Numbered from the stretch's first letter, positions 1-10,964 are shown. The stretch is DNA of 64,000 nt from Cymbidium sinense (GCA_021442155.1 CM038232.1:65205555-65269554); one strand, 5' to 3'. The notes: a model not told the origin generated them from the sequence alone. Numbers and translations are program-made.

Positions 1-645
1 CATAAAACAAATGCCAAGCAATTTGTCCTGAAAAATATTATTTGTCGCTTCGATTCCAAAGAAAAAATCATCACCGATAATGGACGCAGCTCACGAAAGA
101 CATTCACATCTTTCCGCCATGCATATCCGCTTAATCCACACAAATATCCCATCCAGTGCAAATGGGCGTAATCAAGTCACCACAGACAATACTAAAAGGG
201 CTAAAGACACGACCAACCACGCCGGGCAATGTCAAGAACTATCCAATGTTCTTTGGGCTTACCGACTACATCAAGGACCCCTACCGAGAAACGCCGCATA
301 ATCGGTTTTAATCGAGGTCGTTATTCCGCCGACATCGGGTCCCGAGCCCTAGAACCCATAACTTTGATGCCGACAAAGAACGACGAGCTTTCGATTCCAT
401 CTGGATCTCCGAAGAGACCCGCGACATGTCGCGACTAATGGCTTTATCGAGGATTGCTCGAGGTTTCAACCGGGGGTAAAGCCACGACCATATCTCTGGG
501 ACCTCGCCCGACTTACTCGGAAAAGGCCCAGAACAAACTCTCACCGCTTGGGAAGGCCCTGTGGTGGTGTCTAAAATCAAGCGCACGCTCAAGCTTAAGG
601 ATAGTGGGAAGACTCTCCCACGCGAATGCTACAAACCTCCGTAAG
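1..645 (+). pseudogene. Ty3/gypsy (Tat-type) integrase, C-terminal part, decayed and cut by window edge
   Basis: The integrase of an LTR retrotransposon inserts element cDNA into host DNA. The first 90 bases read, across frames, like the conserved stretch ending in the second catalytic aspartate block (IITDNG). At 240-300 the two frames together show the family's 'NVLWAYR' region, and at 540-645 the C-terminal end, with a tryptophan-x-Gly-Pro-like segment and a 'CYKPP' end. No frame stays open through it; at least two frameshifts and several stops are present. The 5' part of the element lies outside the window. The same stretch occurs again in reverse at 3500-4083, which confirms both its identity and its 3' boundary. 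Confidence 0.75.
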
Positions 646-1133
646 TACTACCATACCGGACTTTTTTTTATTCAAAGAATGCGAAAACATTATCATCCAT
701 GTTTGTATTGGTTATCGAATTAAACATTTATCGATACTCGCTTGTCATTTTGTCCAACCTTGCATCAAGGTGTTTGGATTTATGTTTCTATCTATGTTAA
801 AGTTCTCATACTTATTGTGACTTTTTCGCTTATGCTTGCATTTTAAAACACTCAAGAGATACGCAACTATTGTTGATTCTCATTCGTGGTAAGATCGATC
901 CGTGGAATTGACGATCACAAAGTTAACATCGAGTAACGCTCGATAAACAACCTTGGATAAGTTGGCAATCCTCTATACCGCACAACTTTCTCCATAACGT
1001 TAACATCATCAGTAAACGCCCGATACACAACCTAGATAGATCGAGAGGTTCGAGAGAACCTCTATAAATATATTCCAAGTTTGTCATCAAGTAACGCCTC
1101 GGTAATGATCTTAGATCGAATTATCCTAAAGGA
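1..1133 (+). repeat. Inverted-repeat arm 1: 3' end of a gypsy element, + strand
   Basis: This stretch (integrase end plus about 490 bp of 3' untranslated sequence) is clearly homologous, in reverse complement, to 3055-4083. Matching can be followed by eye from the window edge through the integrase and the AT-rich 3' segment (for example the 'ATCCAAACACCT' block), and stops at a shared GAATTATC-type sequence near 1133 and 3057. The two arms face each other with a 1.9-kb spacer between. Arm 1 may extend beyond the left edge. Confidence 0.75.
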
Positions 1134-3054
1134 TTCATGATCTCTTCTTGCGAATCTTTATCATCGTACACTTTGACACACAACTCCTAAATATTCACAA
1201 ACAATTTTGTGGATTAATATTTAAATACATACAAGTACAATCAACCGTAAATAATATACAACACCTAACAACGAACATAAAGGAACTACAACTACAACTT
1301 GATGGTCTTAGATGATGAAGAACTATCCGAGTCATCCTCTGCCGCTAAGGGTCTGGGAAGGTAAAGAGAAAGGACCTCAACATCCTCTATACGCCAAGCG
1401 TCCCTTCAAGAAACCTCGATGAAGCTTCATCAACACACACCGCCGCCCAAAGCCTTCACCTCTACATCATACACGTGGTTCTCGCCTCAACGGATCAGAT
1501 GATACTTGAAGGCCGTCTTGAAGTCCTCCACGCCTGTGATCCGCTCCGCTTACCCGAGATAAGAGCCTCTTTCTCCGAAAGGCGAGCCAGAACTCTTTCT
1601 TGCCTCAAGACCTAAACCTTCTCAAAAGATCTGATCCTTTCAGACCAACCTCTCGTCTCTCCACTAATCATCCCAGTCCGCTCAACTTCGACGAAAAGAA
1701 AGAGAAGTCGCTGAGTCGCCAACTCCCTGACTCATCAAGTTGATTCTCCAACTTACATCTTTTACTTTCTCCACATACCGCTTCTATATTCAGGAGAACT
1801 CCTTCAATTCCGCCATTCACAATGTTCATTTTGAAGTCAAGTTCTTTTGATCCAAATAAGAAAAATTACGTTAAGACAAGGAAATGGGAAATAAAAGATG
1901 AACGCAGAAGGATTTACCGCATGCCTCCTAGAATGATTCAACACGCCCCGGAATGAAGATCCTTGGGGGACTACTACTCGACTTTCGTATCGATATCACC
2001 ATCACCTCTTCGGAGACGTCCTTGGAAGAAGGAGGACGCTGGAGATCTACTGCTTTGTTGGGCTTTCTTTCAACGAATCGTGATAAGACCGCGGATGAAT
2101 AGAAAGCCCGAACAAAGATTCCTCCCGACAAATCTTGATATATCGAATCTCAAATCAAGATCTTCAATTTCGAATTTCGCAGATATCTTCATCACCAACT
2201 CAGGGAATGGGTAAATCTCGCCTTTCCCCATTTCTAGAAGACCCCGCCATTCTTCACAAAGACTGCCCAACTCTGGGAGGATCCTTCGTCCGAGGTCAAG
2301 ACCGCAGTGATACACCATGTGTATCATAGTAAACTTGCACATCCGCGAGATCAAGGTCGACCGCGCCTCAAAAAGACTATAAGTCCCATCACGATCCAGC
2401 TCCGCCAAAACTGGAAATGCAAACCGATGCAAAATGGATCATCTCGGGATGGGAAAGAATCCCGACCAAACTCATCTCGTAAGTGGTGAAATACCCCAGG
2501 AGTTTGCTCATCGAATTTCTTCTGACACTTAAGAACCAAATCATTCTAAAAATAATATTTTTTCCGACGATCAATGTGTCCCCGTGATCGACGACTCCCA
2601 ATCTTCACCCTCCCATTTTTAGAAGGTTCCTCGTCCGCTCCGGTCTGACGGTTCTTCTTTCAAAAGATTCTCACCCATCTACAAACACCTGAACTCACGA
2701 TCGAGATGAAAATTGATCCAAGAAGAGTCAAACTGTGGGAGGGCTACGACCTGGCTGGAGATGAGGAGTGAGAGGTTGATCCAAAAAGAGTGCCCAAACT
2801 CCCACCGTGGGGCTATGCACCCAAGAGGAGAAGAAGAGATAAAGTGTGCCTTTCCCTCTTACCTTGGGTTTTATACTTCTAGCAAAAGGTAAAACCACCA
2901 AACCCTACCTAAAATTGCAAATCAAAACCGTTTGGTCTGGTTCTCATACGGTCATGTACTCAAGGCTGCCATGCTCGCCGTCGGCTACTCAAAAATCGCC
3001 CATATCTCTTAAGGCGAACTGGTACTTCTACTGGCTGCCGGACGCTGTCAACCC
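1134..3054. other. Spacer between the inverted gypsy 3' ends
   Basis: This 1.9-kb stretch has no counterpart in the opposite arm. Its base composition resembles that of the flanking gypsy sequence, not the AT-rich DNA further right, so it is probably element sequence: the region between integrase and 3' LTR of one of the two elements. It holds a degenerate minus-strand coding trace (see 1928-2601) and, near 2725-2740, a purine-rich GTGGGAGGG run that could be a polypurine tract. I could not place LTR ends here. Confidence 0.45.
1928..2601 (-). pseudogene. Degenerate antisense reading frame in Tat-type 3' region, unrecognised
   Basis: Three overlapping minus-strand frames (2601-2389, 2539-2351, 2432-2070, continuing in 2131-1928) together give a protein-like trace rich in aromatic and hydrophobic residues. 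One frame has the pattern 'WRSWIVMGLIVFLRR'. Several Tat-lineage elements (Grande, Retand) are known to carry an antisense ORF between integrase and 3' LTR. The position and opposite orientation relative to arm 1 fit that, and the hydrophobic block is vaguely reminiscent of the 'putative gypsy type transposase' domain. This is an inference from position more than from sequence; it could equally be chance open frame. Frameshifts are needed to join the pieces. Confidence 0.3.
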
Positions 3055-4083
3055 TTAGATAATTCGATCTATTCTAAGATCATTACGAGCGTACATGACA
3101 AACTTGCACTAATATATTTATAGGTTCTCGAACCTCTCGATCTATCCCCACATCTTGCTTACTCGATGATGTTAACTTAGAAAGTTGCGATATGAGGATC
3201 AACTTATCCAGGTTGTTTATCGAGCGTTACCATGTTAACTCAGATGAAGATCGATCAATTCCTGGGATCGATCTTACCCGAATGAGATACAACAATAGCG
3301 ATCTCTTGAGTCCGTGTTTTAAAATAAAGATGAAAAAGTCACAAAGTGAGAACTTTAACATGATAAACATAAATCCAAACACCTCACGTTTGATACAATA
3401 AGTCAAAAATGTGTTTAATTCGATAACAACAATCGCAATACAAACATACACGATGATGATAATGTTTTCCGATTCACTAGAATAAAAAAAGTCGATACAT
3501 CACCGAAAGATTGAGCGTAGATTCGCGTGAGAGTCTTCCCATACTATCCTTAAGCTTGAACGGTCGCTTGATTTTGACACCACCACATACCGCCTTCCCA
3601 AACCGAGAGTTTGTTACTCTTTTGGCTCGCCGAGGTCGAGATCCCCAAATAGATTGGTCGTTTTACCCTTTGAAACCTCGAGCAATCCTTTCCGATAGAA
3701 GCCATTCTGAGTGTGACATGTCCGGTCTCGGAGAACCATATGGAATCGCTTATCGCCGCATGTCAAGATGTTGGGTTAGGTCGGGACCCCATGTCGATTG
3801 GAAATTACCGCCCAAAACATTGTACCTGCGCTTTCTCCGAGGGTCCTCGAAGCGAAGCCCAAAGAACATTGATAGCTTCGCCCATTGCCCCGCTTTCGTG
3901 GTTCTTTCTTTTAGTATTGTCCTATTGGTGACTTTGGTCCGCCATTTGCTGGATGGGATACTGTGGATTAACCTGATATGCCCCGCGAAAAGATGAATGT
4001 CTTTCTGAACTCCCATTATCTATGATGATTTTGGAATCAAACAATAAATAATATTTTCCGCACAAATTGGCATTTGTTTTGAT
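3055..4083 (-). repeat. Inverted-repeat arm 2: 3' end of the minus-strand gypsy element
   Basis: Reverse complement of arm 1 at 1-1133, with substitutions and small indels but long matching runs through the integrase end and the 3' untranslated segment. It belongs to the minus-strand element that continues to 8829. Confidence 0.75.
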
Positions 4084-4402
4084 TTTGGTTGACTTCCACC
4101 CACTTAAGTAATCAACGGCCAAGATTATGAATTTTTCTACCTGAATAAAGGGTCCCATTATATCGATCCCCACAGCAGACTCCCTGTGGTGAGTTCTGAT
4201 TTGTATGATTGAATAACTAACACTTGTTACATTCTTTACAAACTCCAATGCGTCCTTCATCAGAAGCCAAGAAAATCTTCATGATTTTGAGGCAGGCTTT
4301 TCCTCCCAAATGTTCACCACAAATTCGAATGAACCTCTGCGCATAGTTAGCCTCCGGTGGTGACACTTTTAGGCCCCAAGAAGGACCTTGTAGTTCGGCC
4401 AC
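3500..4402 (-). pseudogene. Tat-type integrase, zinc-binding domain to C-terminus, decayed
   Basis: At 4402-4217 the minus strand reads 'CGEHLGGKA' and ends 'CKECNKC', the H-H-C-C zinc-binding region of gypsy integrases. At 4260-3922 it reads a degenerate catalytic core: 'GIDIMGPF' (first catalytic Asp in its usual context), 'AVDYLSGW' (family pattern A-x-DYF-x-KW) and 'IIIDNGS' (second catalytic Asp). The rest to about 3500 matches the C-terminal part seen in arm 1. Frames shift at least three times and stops occur, so no functional enzyme is encoded. Large plus-strand open frames over this stretch (for example 3511-3996) are shadows. Confidence 0.8.
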
Positions 4403-5070
4403 CGATTATGGTGAAGTTCTGCTCACATGAAAGACGGGTGGTCTGGCAAGGCCCCGCTTTGAAGAAAGGACATGATCTGCAATCCATGAAGATTCTTTTG
4501 GGTCCTCAAGATCACCAAGGCCTCAATAAGGGATGTCCTATGTATTTTCTGAAAAGATCCGTTGTGGCTAACTTGAGGGCATCCGTCATGCGGGCCCCTT
4601 AGAATATGAGTTATCGATGGTCCGACGCAAGAAGTGACTTGCCAAAAAGATGATCGAGCAAGTTTGATGACTGCATCAAGTCTCCTTCAACCCGAGAGGC
4701 CGATGAGTCTGGTATGGCTAAGTCGACCTCACAAAATGGCGAGCCTTAGTCCCGCTAATGAGGGCCTGCATGGACATTATTATTGAACTTTAGTTGACTC
4801 TAAAGTTATTTTACTGTAAGCAAAATTCTGCCCCAAGACCTAAACTCTCCATCAACATAATGTCCATTGATTTGTCATAGTGATGAATGATCCGTCGTGT
4901 GATGGGATGGTACATTCTACAACGCCGAGCACTTTTATATCGTGACTATGGAAGAAAATGGATGTCAAACTCTCCAAGCTCGACCACTTTATCAACCTTC
5001 CGATACATCGCTTTTGCAATAGTTCTTAATGGAAGATGAGTGAGACGTTGATGGAAAAGTCACGTAATTT
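4403..5070 (-). pseudogene. RNase H C-terminus and archaeal-like RNase H remnants
   Basis: Near 5040-4930 the minus strand shows 'LTHLPLRTI' followed by 'VELGEFDIHF', a hallmark of the end of the gypsy RNase H domain. Below it, near 4880-4700, come pieces resembling the second, archaeal-like RNase H of Tat elements (a degenerate W-x-L-x-V-D-G-S start, then 'EALISG' and 'GLRLAI'-like pieces in neighbouring frames). RNase H removes the RNA strand during reverse transcription. The region is heavily shifted and stopped, and the assignment of the second domain rests on order and short motifs only. Confidence 0.5.
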
Positions 5071-6648
5071 GACGCACTATGCCAATACCGCCTTATCCCA
5101 AGTGGATAGCCCTTCAGATCGAAAGGATTTCTTGACATAAATGAATGCTGTAATGAATTCTCCTCAGACGACGGGCTGCATGAGCAAAGAAGATGATGTA
5201 CGCCTTCTCTTGGATAGGCTTTGATAATAGAAGCTAAATAGACTCAAGTTGCTCAAAAGCGCCGACATTCATCTCATTCCATAGGAATCCATTTCCTCGT
5301 GCACCCCTTAAGATTTTGAAGAATGGTAGATACTTATCTCCGAAGAAATCGTGATAAAGCTACAATCCTTCCTCAAACGTTGGACTTCCTGATCGTCTTG
5401 GAGGTGACATGTCCTGAGTGCTTTTATCTTCTGGCCTCTATCCCGGAGTGACCATGAAGCTAGAATTTCAAAGGAAACTCCAAAAGCACTTGCTTGGGTT
5501 GAGCGCATCAGTAGTGAAGAATGTCAAAGCATCATGCATCGTAAATATGCTGATATTTCCAAGCTCTTCACCAAAGATATCATCAACATACACCTCCATA
5601 TTGTGCCCTATAAGATCCTCAAGATCTTATTCATAAGCGATATGTTGCTCGATTTTTAGTCCAATGGCATGACCACAAAGAGTCCCTTATCTGCTTGGAA
5701 GGATGTTGCTTCATCATCTGCTTTTGTTCATCGATTTGATTGTGAATGCATCCATGGCAAGATTCGATCATGTCGCATCAACTAGTTGGTCATCGAGGGG
5801 GAAGCTATCTTTTGGGCATGCACGATAGTCGTGTAAATGCACATTCTCCAGAACGTTGGCCTTCTTGACTACACTAGCCAACGTGGGGTAGTAGACTTCT
5901 CGAATGAACTGACTTCCTTTGGTGATTTCTTGTTATGACCGCAATCGCTTAAGGTTCTTTTCTTCAGACACCCTTGTAGGTTGAGTCAACTTGGGAGTGC
6001 GTAATGACTTCCGTCAATGCCCGTAATATCGATGCGCTGTGCAAAGATATCTTTTTTACAAAATCACGATTGATGCGAGCAAACATCCCACCTTCAGATG
6101 GATCAACTTCGAGATAGGAAGACAAATTACATCTTCAACCCCTTTCCTCATCTGATCAAGTTCTCGATGTTGATTACAAAAATCATTTGTTTGATATTGA
6201 CGCCATCGGATTCCCATTACCAATGGCAATTTCATCTTGAGGTGAGAATGTGATAAATATAATGGAGAGGTCCCAAATATGCATCAAATTACCACTACAA
6301 TATCAAGTTTGCTTGAAATTCTAAGAGTTACGGAAGACGATTGTCTTCCACTATCGACATCAAATCCATACGGCCATGATTCTCTCTTTCTATACCCATT
6401 GCCAAATGGTCGAATTTCATCGAGTACGATGTGATCAAGAATATGACCGGAGAGGTCTCCCAAATATTGTATCATGATTCGGACTTGACTACAAATATAT
6501 CAAGTGGGTATGGTTCGGGAAATTCTCCAAGAGTTACGGAAGACGATTGTCCCTTCCACTACCGGCCGATTATCAAATCCATACAGACCTACCGGTTGAA
6601 GCTTCTCTTTCTATACCCATGCTAAGAAAAGTGGAGTAAAAAAGAACA
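5071..6648 (-). pseudogene. Reverse transcriptase of the minus-strand gypsy element, decayed
   Basis: The RT active-site motif YVDD is intact on the minus strand at 5590-5579, preceded by a valine and glutamate as usual. Upstream in the reading direction is a degenerate 'VMPFGLKN' equivalent near 5665; downstream are 'SAFGVSF' (the family's KCAFGV block) and 'EKIKAL'-like residues at 5500-5380. These lie in different frames, so frameshifts have accumulated. The N-terminal third (about 6640-5800) is poorly legible. The domain copies element RNA to cDNA; this copy cannot be translated. Confidence 0.65.
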
Positions 6649-7011
6649 TCAACAACTCCCATTATCGATCAATATCCTTTTAATCAAGCATGGATCACCA
6701 CCGTGACCGATAACAAGGGGATCATGTGGGATGCGAAGCCCCTCTAGATCTAAATCATCAAAGGTGATAGAATGGTCAACCCGAGACTTCTTCTCCGCTC
6801 TTGAAGGGCGAATGAATATTTGGCTGATAACAGCCCCTCCCGCAATTGTTTCTATCTCTCCACCCAAGGTTCCTCCTGAAGTCGTTGCCCCAAAGATTTT
6901 GACGAGGGTTGGTTTTGTATAAACGCCAGATACCCCGACGATTAGTCTTTCAATCTCCTCGGTGGCACTCTGTGCCTCTACCGCGAAAGTGGAATTTCTC
7001 TTGATTTCCAA
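6649..7011 (-). pseudogene. gag-protease junction and aspartic protease start
   Basis: A 120-residue open minus-strand frame. Residues about 50-60 read 'GGEIETIAGG', the conserved linker between gag and protease in Tat-type gypsy elements. Then come 'ITFDDLDLEGLRIPHDPLVI' and, at the end, 'ILIDNGS', the protease active-site region. The catalytic triplet D-T-G has become D-N-G. The first 25 residues ('SATEEIERLI') match the end of the gag zinc-finger region. It is the best preserved coding piece of this element. The protease normally cuts the gag-pol polyprotein. Confidence 0.75.
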
Positions 7012-7870
7012 TTCCTGGCTTTAAAGACGCCACTTGACGCTATCCTCTTCCCGAATGAGGATGTTCACATGACGTGTTGAGAGCCGATATTTCCTCTCGA
7101 AGTCATCTCGTGGTCGCCGAGGAGGTTTTGGGGAGGTTGTCGCCTCTTCTTTTAGATGTTTGAACATCACCTTTGGGAACCTTCTTCCGCTGCTTGGTGG
7201 TTCAAGCTGTATGAGCACCGATAGCTTTGTCACGGAGATTTGTGCCTCTATTCTGGGACCAGTCAAGATAGAATGGACCGCCTCCATTAATGATGAATAA
7301 GTATCCGCCGGAGTCCTCAGAAGCACTCAAAAGTTCGGATCTACCGGTATCTGTTTCGAGGAGAACCTCGAAGTATTCTTTGAGGACTCTCCATCGCTCG
7401 ATGAGAGAGATGATGAATCTGATGATTCTCTTGTTGTGAAGCTCTACAAAAATCAAGCTCTCCAAATGATCGGACGGACCCCTTAGCGAAAAGAAAGTGC
7501 CCTTTGAGAGTCGGAATACCGACACAAGAGAGTCATTTCAAATGTGCATGATCGCTCGAAAGTGATCGATATGCTCGCATCTGGACGGTTGTGCCATCGT
7601 AAGGGTCCATCGGAAGCTTGAATCTCGTTAATCGGGTATCAGATGATCTCAAGAGTTTTGGAAGAGCGGAGAATGGATCATTCGATTGTCAGGAACTCTT
7701 CCCGCACTGGCCGTCGTAGTTCATCGCGTAAGGTGACGTGGAGTTTCACCGATATGAGCCATTCGTGAGTAATGGCAGATCCGTAAGTTCAAAGATCGGA
7801 TGTGGTGCCGCGGGTTCTCTACTTGTTGATCCGGCATTCCTGCAATTTCTCTGAAGAAAATCGGATTACC
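7012..7870 (-). pseudogene. gag of the minus-strand gypsy element, decayed
   Basis: Two overlapping minus-strand frames, 7525-7202 and 7326-7021, carry gag-like text: 'GPSDHLESLIF' and 'RTPADTYSSLMEAVHSIL', then a proline/arginine stretch 'PPRRPRDDFERKYRLSTRH' that stands where the zinc knuckle precursor region lies in related elements. Gag is the capsid protein that packages element RNA. Continuity into the protease frame at 7011 and the matching strand support the call. The N-terminal part toward 7870 is not readable. Confidence 0.55.
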
Positions 7871-8104
7871 GAGGGCCGTATAACCCTGGCTCTTCCAGCG
7901 TGTTGAACGCTTTTGCCGGCCCTCGCAGAGTCAAGAATTTCGCTCGGGAATCCTCCATCCTTTGAACGCGATCTTCCAAAGAGGGGCACGGACCCTCACC
8001 GGGAATGTAAGTATGTATGTTGGAGACACGCCCTGATCCCGAGAATGAGCGCTTGGAGAAACCCCGCTTACCAACCATATTGGAGATATAGCAATGGGGA
8101 ATTG
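7871..8104 (-). other. Leader region between primer site and gag
   Basis: Lies between the primer-binding site and the first gag-like text. Minus-strand frames of 60-80 residues exist here but look like no known domain; I treat it as untranslated leader or unreadable gag start. Confidence 0.35.
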
Positions 8105-8130
8105 TTTTTCCCACGACGGCAAAGCTTAGA
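8105..8130 (-). other. Primer-binding site, degenerate
   Basis: The minus strand reads GCTTTGCCGTCGTGGGAA, close to the gypsy consensus TGGCGCCGTCTGTGGGGA that pairs with the 3' end of a host tRNA to start reverse transcription. It sits between gag and a TATA-bearing LTR, which fixes the orientation. Confidence 0.5.
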
Positions 8131-8134
8131 GAAT

Positions 8135-8829
8135 TTTATTCTAGACAGATCTGATTTCAAAAATTATCCAACACAGATAACACAGGGTTATAAAAACCAA
8201 GGGAAAACCACGGCCTTGCTAGAACTTATGTGTTCAAAAGATATCGCTTCTCGTTAGTTAGGTGTGGGGCGTAAACAATATTCGAGAGAATACAATATAA
8301 CCCAACCCAAGGAGAAGTTTCAAAAGCGGCAGAACGATCTTCTGAGCAATCTGATCTTGGAGAAAGGAGCGAACCGGTCTTTTCTAGTCCTCCGCGATCT
8401 CCTCGGCCCGATCTTGACACTAGGTTATGATAGATCGGTCGGCGGTCGACGGGTTCTCGAGCTCTGGTCTTCAAATCGATTCCCCTCAGGTGAGAATGAA
8501 GCTCTATTTATAGATTTTGGGAGTGGCATTAAATTGGTGGAAAACTCCAACCACTCCCATCTGACGGCCGACGCGATCCTCGATCGAGTGTATTTTGATG
8601 ATCCTGCCTTAATGATGTCTAATTGGGTGATGGATTATTTGAGTCTGACGAGTCGACTGACTATATATGTGGTGACCATTTCTTGGATCGATCCATTTTC
8701 ATGCCCGATAAGATCTGAAGACCGAGTGATCGACTATGCTGATATGCTATGCTCATCGGTGCCGCTTTAGTAAGTTTTGATTAGAAGATGATTAAAAGAT
8801 TCGATCATTAATTTTCTCGGGATGTATCA
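8135..8829 (-). repeat. 5' LTR of the minus-strand gypsy element
   Basis: Bounded on the left by the primer site and on the right by the sharp change to AT-rich DNA between about 8770 and 8829. Contains a TATA box on the minus strand (8514-8505). The exact right end (TG on the minus strand) is not certain, and I found no second copy to confirm the borders. Confidence 0.5.
8505..8514 (-). promoter_or_regulatory. TATA box of the gypsy LTR
   Basis: Minus strand CTATAAATAG followed by AGC, a typical plant LTR core promoter, about 370 bp upstream of the primer site. Transcription would start roughly 30 bp downstream (lower coordinates). Confidence 0.6.
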
Positions 8830-8950
8830 ATCACTATCACTATTTGCCGCTGATTACTATTATTACTATTATAAATTTATTTTGAGATGAGTATAATATA
8901 AAACTTATTAGTTATATATGTATTGCATTAATCTCAAAATGAATTCAAGA

Positions 8951-9153
8951 ATTTTAGAAAAAGATAATTTAAATGACTCATAAAAAATAATTTTATGATT
9001 TCAAATTTCTTATCAAATTAATTAATTATTCATAATTATAGTTATGAATATGTTAGTTAAGATGAAGGCATCATATTATAATTTATTCATATAATAATAA
9101 TTTCAATCATCTCAATAAATCTAAATTTTAGAAAAGATAATTTTAATAGCTTT

Positions 9154-9221
<68 letters not shown>

Positions 9222-9345
9222 TTCAATCTTATTATCAAATTAATTACTTATTCATAATTTTACATTTGAATTAGCTATTATGATGAAGGTTTTATACTAT
9301 AATTTATGAAATTCATAAAAAGTTTATCTTCTATCATCACAATAA
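8951..9345. repeat. AT-rich tandem duplication (2 units)
   Basis: Unit 1 (8951-9124) and unit 2 (9125-9345) share, in order, ATTTTAGAAAA, GATAATTT, ATGATTTCAA, ATCAAATTAATTA, TTATTCATAATT, GATGAAGG and ATAATTTAT. Unit 2 is longer because it contains an expanded AT dinucleotide run. Confidence 0.6.
9157..9218. repeat. (AT)n microsatellite, about 31 units
   Basis: Uninterrupted alternating A and T for about 62 bp inside unit 2 of the AT-rich duplication. Confidence 0.95.
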
Positions 9346-9753
9346 ATTTATATTAGTGTCATAATAATATTTAATCTAATAATCAAAAGGCAAATTCAAG
9401 ATTATTGAACTCATCCTTTATTTAAATTTTATGTTTGAAAAATAAAAATTTAAGCTAAAATTTTGAAAATATATTTGAGTGTTTAAAGTTAGATTAATCA
9501 TAATTTAAACAATATATTAACAATTTGCTATATAAGCCATCTTGAATTCATACAGATCTAGGGGCTATAATGGTGTGGTGCTTTTTTACTTCATTCCATC
9601 CCTCAAAGAAGATAAGTAGAAGAAGAAGGGTGAAAGAGAAGTTGTATTCTATGAGTTCTTTATGCTTATTATAGTGATGAAACTCTTATTTCTTCTAATA
9701 TCAATTGATTAACTATTGCATACATTTATTTCAAGATAATTTAAATTTTTTAG

Positions 9754-9759
<6 letters not shown>

Positions 9760-9794
<35 letters not shown>
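9760..9794. repeat. (CT)n microsatellite
   Basis: Uninterrupted TC repeats over about 34 bp, running into a C-rich CCCTCC segment. Confidence 0.95.
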
Positions 9795-9798
<4 letters not shown>

Positions 9799-10110
9799 CC
9801 TCCTCCCTGAATTTTATAATTTCTCTTATCTGAGTATTAAATTAGTCATTTGCCCTCATAAAAGTTATTTTGTTCTTTATTATTAAATTATAAATTTGCA
9901 CCTTCTAAAAACAGAGGCTGGTTCCGCCCTCGAGTAATAGTAATTTTCCTTTTTTTTTTATCAAAATTGTCCCTCCCCCATGAATTTTATAATTTCTCTT
10001 ATACGAAGTATCAAATTAGTCATATTTGCCCCCTAAAAATTTTGTTGTTCTTATTTTTTCTTAAATTATAAAATTGCACCCCTAAAACAAAGGCTGGTTC
10101 CGCCTTTATC
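9786..10110. repeat. Tandem duplication, unit about 180 bp
   Basis: Two units, from about 9790 and 9971, each begin with a TCCCTCC run, then TGAATTTTATAATTTCTCTTAT, a CAAATTAGTCAT-like block, TTTTGTTCTT-like sequence, AAATTATAAA, TTGCACC and end with AGGCTGGTTCCGCC. The repeated ending is a recognisable interspersed-repeat edge, but I cannot name the family. Confidence 0.65.
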
Positions 10111-10379
10111 AAAATTTATAGGATGGTTGTACATACTATTACTTTGATCTTATGTTTTGATAATATAAATTTATCATTTAAAAAAAATAAAATGTTTGTA
10201 AAAGATAATTGAATTATTTTAAATAATTGAACTTTTGTTGCATGATATTATTTTTCATAATAAAAAAATGATAAAAAAAAAATACACAAATGGCTATACT
10301 TCCAAGAAAATTTTTTATTGCTACAACATATAAAAAAATTAATCTCAAAGTGAAATTTTAATGAAAATGCATTCCAATC

Positions 10380-10964
10380 AGCATTACTGTCTTGTTATGC
10401 CCTTCTAATAATCAAAGAGGTTAACCACACTTTCTTGATCATGTTAAAGCAAGTAAGATCAAAAGGATCTTTTAGAATCAACTTAATATGGAGCCACAAT
10501 ATTCTAGAAGGTTTAGGAAGGTTTTACATTCATCTAGATTAATTCAAAGGCTTTAAAAGACACCAAAAGACTTTGAATATTATGGGAATATTCTATAGGT
10601 TTGTGAAACTCTCTTGAACTTTTTTTGATTACTATTTGAATAATATGTAAGTTGTAGCATTTTCTAGAATTTTCTACATATGTGAATATTATAATTTAAT
10701 CTATAAACTTCAATAAAAGAGATGATGGCTTATAAATAAGACTCATCATTATAAACCATCCAAAGACCCAAGTAAATCTAATAAATCTTAAGCATTCAAA
10801 CATGTTAAAGTTCTCTTTTTTAGATGAAATTTTTATTTTTTTCTTCAAAAAAATTTTCTTTTTTTCTTGTGTTCCTTGATGGTTTAACATAGTGTTTGTG
10901 TTTGTGATCTAGCATCAAAAGAGTATGCTAAGGCTAAATGGTTAGCAAGAAGAAAGTTATTTCA
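10380..10964 (+). repeat. Probable copia-type LTR remnant
   Basis: The stretch has features common in short copia LTRs: repeated ATTCTAGAAGG and TTTCTAGAATTTTCTA motifs, a TATAAATAAG TATA-like box near 10733 and, directly to its right, a tRNA-Met-type primer site. The left end is not defined and no second LTR is present in the window. It is surrounded by AT-rich sequence and may be an old fragment. Confidence 0.45.

Larger units (their letters stand above)
3055..8829 (-). mobile_element. Decayed Ty3/gypsy Tat-type LTR retrotransposon, minus strand
   Basis: Read on the minus strand from 8829 down, the order is 5' LTR with TATA box, primer-binding site, gag, protease, RT, RNase H, remnants of a second RNase H, integrase and 3' untranslated region. 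This is the Ty3/gypsy order; the second RNase H trace places it in the Tat lineage. Every domain is broken by stops and frameshifts, so the copy is dead. The 3' LTR is not identifiable; the element may end by truncation at the inversion junction near 3055. It is GC-richer than the DNA to its right. Confidence 0.75.

Noticed and set aside
3511..3996. Longest + strand open frame in the first 8 kb (161 codons)
   Set aside because: It lies opposite the minus-strand integrase remnant and has no recognisable domain; the minus-strand reading explains the stretch and matches arm 1.
8264..8770. 168-codon + strand open frame
   Set aside because: It overlaps the minus-strand 5' LTR with TATA box and primer site; no domain is seen and the position argues against a gene.
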